From: Pseudomonadota bacterium | GTDB taxonomy: Bacteria > Pseudomonadota > Alphaproteobacteria > Caulobacterales > Aquidulcibacteraceae | Assembly: GCA_023461135.1 (NCBI GenBank) | Contig: JAEWNX010000136.1 | Span: 1 to 6,634 of the forward strand | Reading direction: 5' to 3' | Length of the DNA stretch: 6,634 nt | Part shown: in pieces, positions 5,341-6,634 of the stretch | Position numbering within the stretch: position 1 is the first letter of the stretch | Layout of the letters: each line of letters begins with the position of its first letter | Translations under genes and position numbers: made by a program | Notes under the pieces: generated by a model | The model's input: the letters and a program-made list of their open reading frames with translations, nothing else | The model's database searches: none | Told to the model about the DNA's origin: nothing

Positions 5341-6255
5341 ATGGTTCGCATGAGTCTGAAAGACAACATCAAAGCCCAGGTCGCCGGTTTCGACGCCTGG
5401 GCGCGGCCTTGGGCGGAACGCTCCAGGTGGCGCGGATGGGCCTATGAGTTCCTGCTGTTCGGACTGAAGCAGGCGTGGGCCTGTCTATTCGGCGGACTGA
5501 TGCTGGCGCTGCTGTTAGGCACGCATCTGTTCTGGCCGGATGACGCACCGCTCGCGCGCTACGATTTTCTGGTCCTCGCCTCGATTGCGATCCAGGGCGT
5601 GCTGCTGGCGACGAAGCTGGAGCGCTGGGACGAGGCGGTGGTCATCCTCATCTTCCACGCCGTCGGCACGGTGATGGAGATTTTCAAGACGGCACAGGGC
5701 TCGTGGATCTACCCTGAAGCGAGCGTTCTCCGCATCGGCGGCGTACCCCTGTTCTCCGGCTTCATGTACGCCTGCGTCGGTTCGTACATCGCGCGGATCA
5801 CGCGATTGTTCGAAGTCAGGTTCATCAACTATCCGCCGATCTGGACCACCTGGGTTCTCGCGGTTCTCGCTTACATCAACTTCTTCACCCACCATTATAT
5901 CGTCGATGTCCGATACGCCTTGTTCGCCTTCTCGGTGCTGATCTTCTGGCGCACCTGGTTCATCTTCACGCCGGACATCCGCGCACGCCGAATGCCGATG
6001 TTGATCGGCGCGCTTCTGGTCTCGCTGTTTATTTGGTTCGCTGAAAACCTGGGCACGTTCGCCGCGGCGTGGGTTTATCCGAGCCAGCGTGACGGCTGGC
6101 ATCTCGTGCCGCTGGAGAAAATGGGCTCGTGGTATTTGCTGATGCTGCTGAGCTTTGTGCTGGTGACCATAGTGCATAAACCGAAACGCGCAGAAGGCGC
6201 ATTGTCTCCGAACCCGGCGCTCGCTAGCGTCGCAGGTGTGGGAGGGGAGTCATGA
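5341..6255 (+). CDS. DUF817 family integral membrane protein
   Basis: A 304-residue membrane protein recognised as DUF817 from its typical stretches: EFLLFGLKQAWACLFGG at 36-52, IGGVPLFSGFMYACVGSYIA at 132-151, NFFTHH at 180-185, ENLGTF at 235-240 and WVYPSQRDGW at 244-253. The family's function is unknown. About eight hydrophobic spans are visible: 43-63, 74-91, 98-115, 135-153, 166-183, 191-208, 218-236 and 262-279. Two motifs of the form E-x8-W-[IV]-Y-P, at E113-P125 and E235-P247, fall 122 residues apart at the ends of spans 3 and 7, suggesting a 4+4 internal duplication. Buried conserved Glu, Asn and His residues would fit an intramembrane enzyme or a transporter (inference). The start is 5341 or 5350 (nine bases shorter); the upstream ribosome-binding site lies in a REP-like repeat. 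The stop overlaps the next gene's start by ATGA, indicating a two-gene operon at least. Confidence 0.9.
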   Translation: MVRMSLKDNIKAQVAGFDAWARPWAERSRWRGWAYEFLLFGLKQAWACLFGGLMLALLLGTHLFWPDDAPLARYDFLVLASIAIQGVLLATKLERWDEAVVILIFHAVGTVMEIFKTAQGSWIYPEASVLRIGGVPLFSGFMYACVGSYIARITRLFEVRFINYPPIWTTWVLAVLAYINFFTHHYIVDVRYALFAFSVLIFWRTWFIFTPDIRARRMPMLIGALLVSLFIWFAENLGTFAAAWVYPSQRDGWHLVPLEKMGSWYLLMLLSFVLVTIVHKPKRAEGALSPNPALASVAGVGGES

Positions 6256-6634
6256 GAACATGGGCCGTCATCGCCGCGCTGGCGCTTAGCGCGTGTGCGA
6301 GCGCGCAGCAGCCGCGCGAAGAAGAAGTTCGCGCGCTCACGCCGGCTCAATTGCGCGCGGCGGTGGGGAATGGCGTTATTTGCCGCGCGGGCGAGCAGCC
6401 CGACGTCTGTGAAGACGTAACTGCGATGGTCTCTATCACTGAGACAACCATCACGACGGAAACGCGTGATCTGTCTCCCCTGGCGTCCTACGTGGACCTG
6501 TTCGGTCCATTCGTTGTCAGTGAACCCTGGTTCGAGGGCTATCGCGCGTTTTTCTCGGATCTGGAGCGGCAGCGCGCGTCCGGGAGCTATGAGTTTGTCC
6601 GCGTCAGCGGCCGCTCGGACGCCGTGTTCGACCC
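6252..6634 (+). CDS. Exported protein or lipoprotein of unknown function, partial (3' end outside window)
   Basis: An ATG overlapping the DUF817 stop (ATGA) with a strong GGAGGGGAG ribosome-binding site opens a frame that stays open to the last base; 127 residues are visible. The N-terminus is a short signal peptide. LSAC at residues 12-15 is a good lipobox that would give a lipoprotein acylated at C15, but ASA at 16-18 followed by QQ could instead be a type I cleavage site. The mature part has two further cysteines, C44 and C53, which could pair as a disulfide, then a Thr-rich acidic stretch and a segment with several aromatic residues (about 80-101). I do not recognise a family. Translational coupling to the DUF817 gene suggests an envelope partner of that protein, or simply shared regulation. 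Confidence 0.8.
   Translation, partial: MRTWAVIAALALSACASAQQPREEEVRALTPAQLRAAVGNGVICRAGEQPDVCEDVTAMVSITETTITTETRDLSPLASYVDLFGPFVVSEPWFEGYRAFFSDLERQRASGSYEFVRVSGRSDAVFD

Overview
This is a compact, GC-rich stretch of bacterial chromosome. The gene set is a Tat-type PhoD phosphatase, a monomeric sarcosine oxidase-like flavoprotein and a DUF817 membrane protein. Together with the GC-rich third codon positions and ATGA start/stop overlaps, this suggests an alphaproteobacterium (Caulobacterales/Hyphomonadaceae-like). That placement is inference from gene style, not from a marker gene. No rRNA, tRNA, CRISPR array, transposase or phage gene is visible.

Layout. (1) Bases 31-4083, plus strand, hold four tightly packed genes: a membrane protein of unknown function with about seven membrane segments; a membrane-anchored or secreted endonuclease/exonuclease/phosphatase (EEP) fold hydrolase; a PhoD-type alkaline phosphatase/phosphodiesterase with a Tat-like lipoprotein signal; and a 39-residue putative zinc-binding protein. 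Gaps are 1 bp, a 4-bp ATGA overlap and 6 bp, so they very probably form one operon. (2) Bases 4085-5191, minus strand, encode an FAD-dependent amine oxidase of the monomeric sarcosine oxidase type. It converges on the operon with a single base between the two stop codons. (3) Bases 5192-5340 are a divergent intergenic region containing two inverted copies of a GC-rich, REP-like palindromic sequence. (4) From 5341, plus strand, come a DUF817 integral membrane protein and, overlapping it by ATGA, a small exported protein or lipoprotein that runs off the window end.

How the genes may work together. The EEP hydrolase and PhoD are both metal-dependent phosphoester hydrolases predicted to act outside the cytoplasm. 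They could act in sequence on an extracytoplasmic phosphodiester such as nucleic acid, phospholipid headgroup or another organic phosphate, with the first gene as a membrane partner. This is inference from adjacency; no Pho box is visible because the operon's promoter lies upstream of the window. The flavoprotein and the DUF817 pair are separate transcription units with no obvious link to the phosphatase operon.

Most of the window is ordinary, well-formed coding sequence. The points that most deserve a second look are the tiny zinc-ribbon-like gene at the operon end, an internal duplication in the DUF817 protein marked by two equally spaced E-x8-W-[IV]-Y-P motifs, and the inverted REP-like pair that seems to supply the ribosome-binding site of the DUF817 gene.
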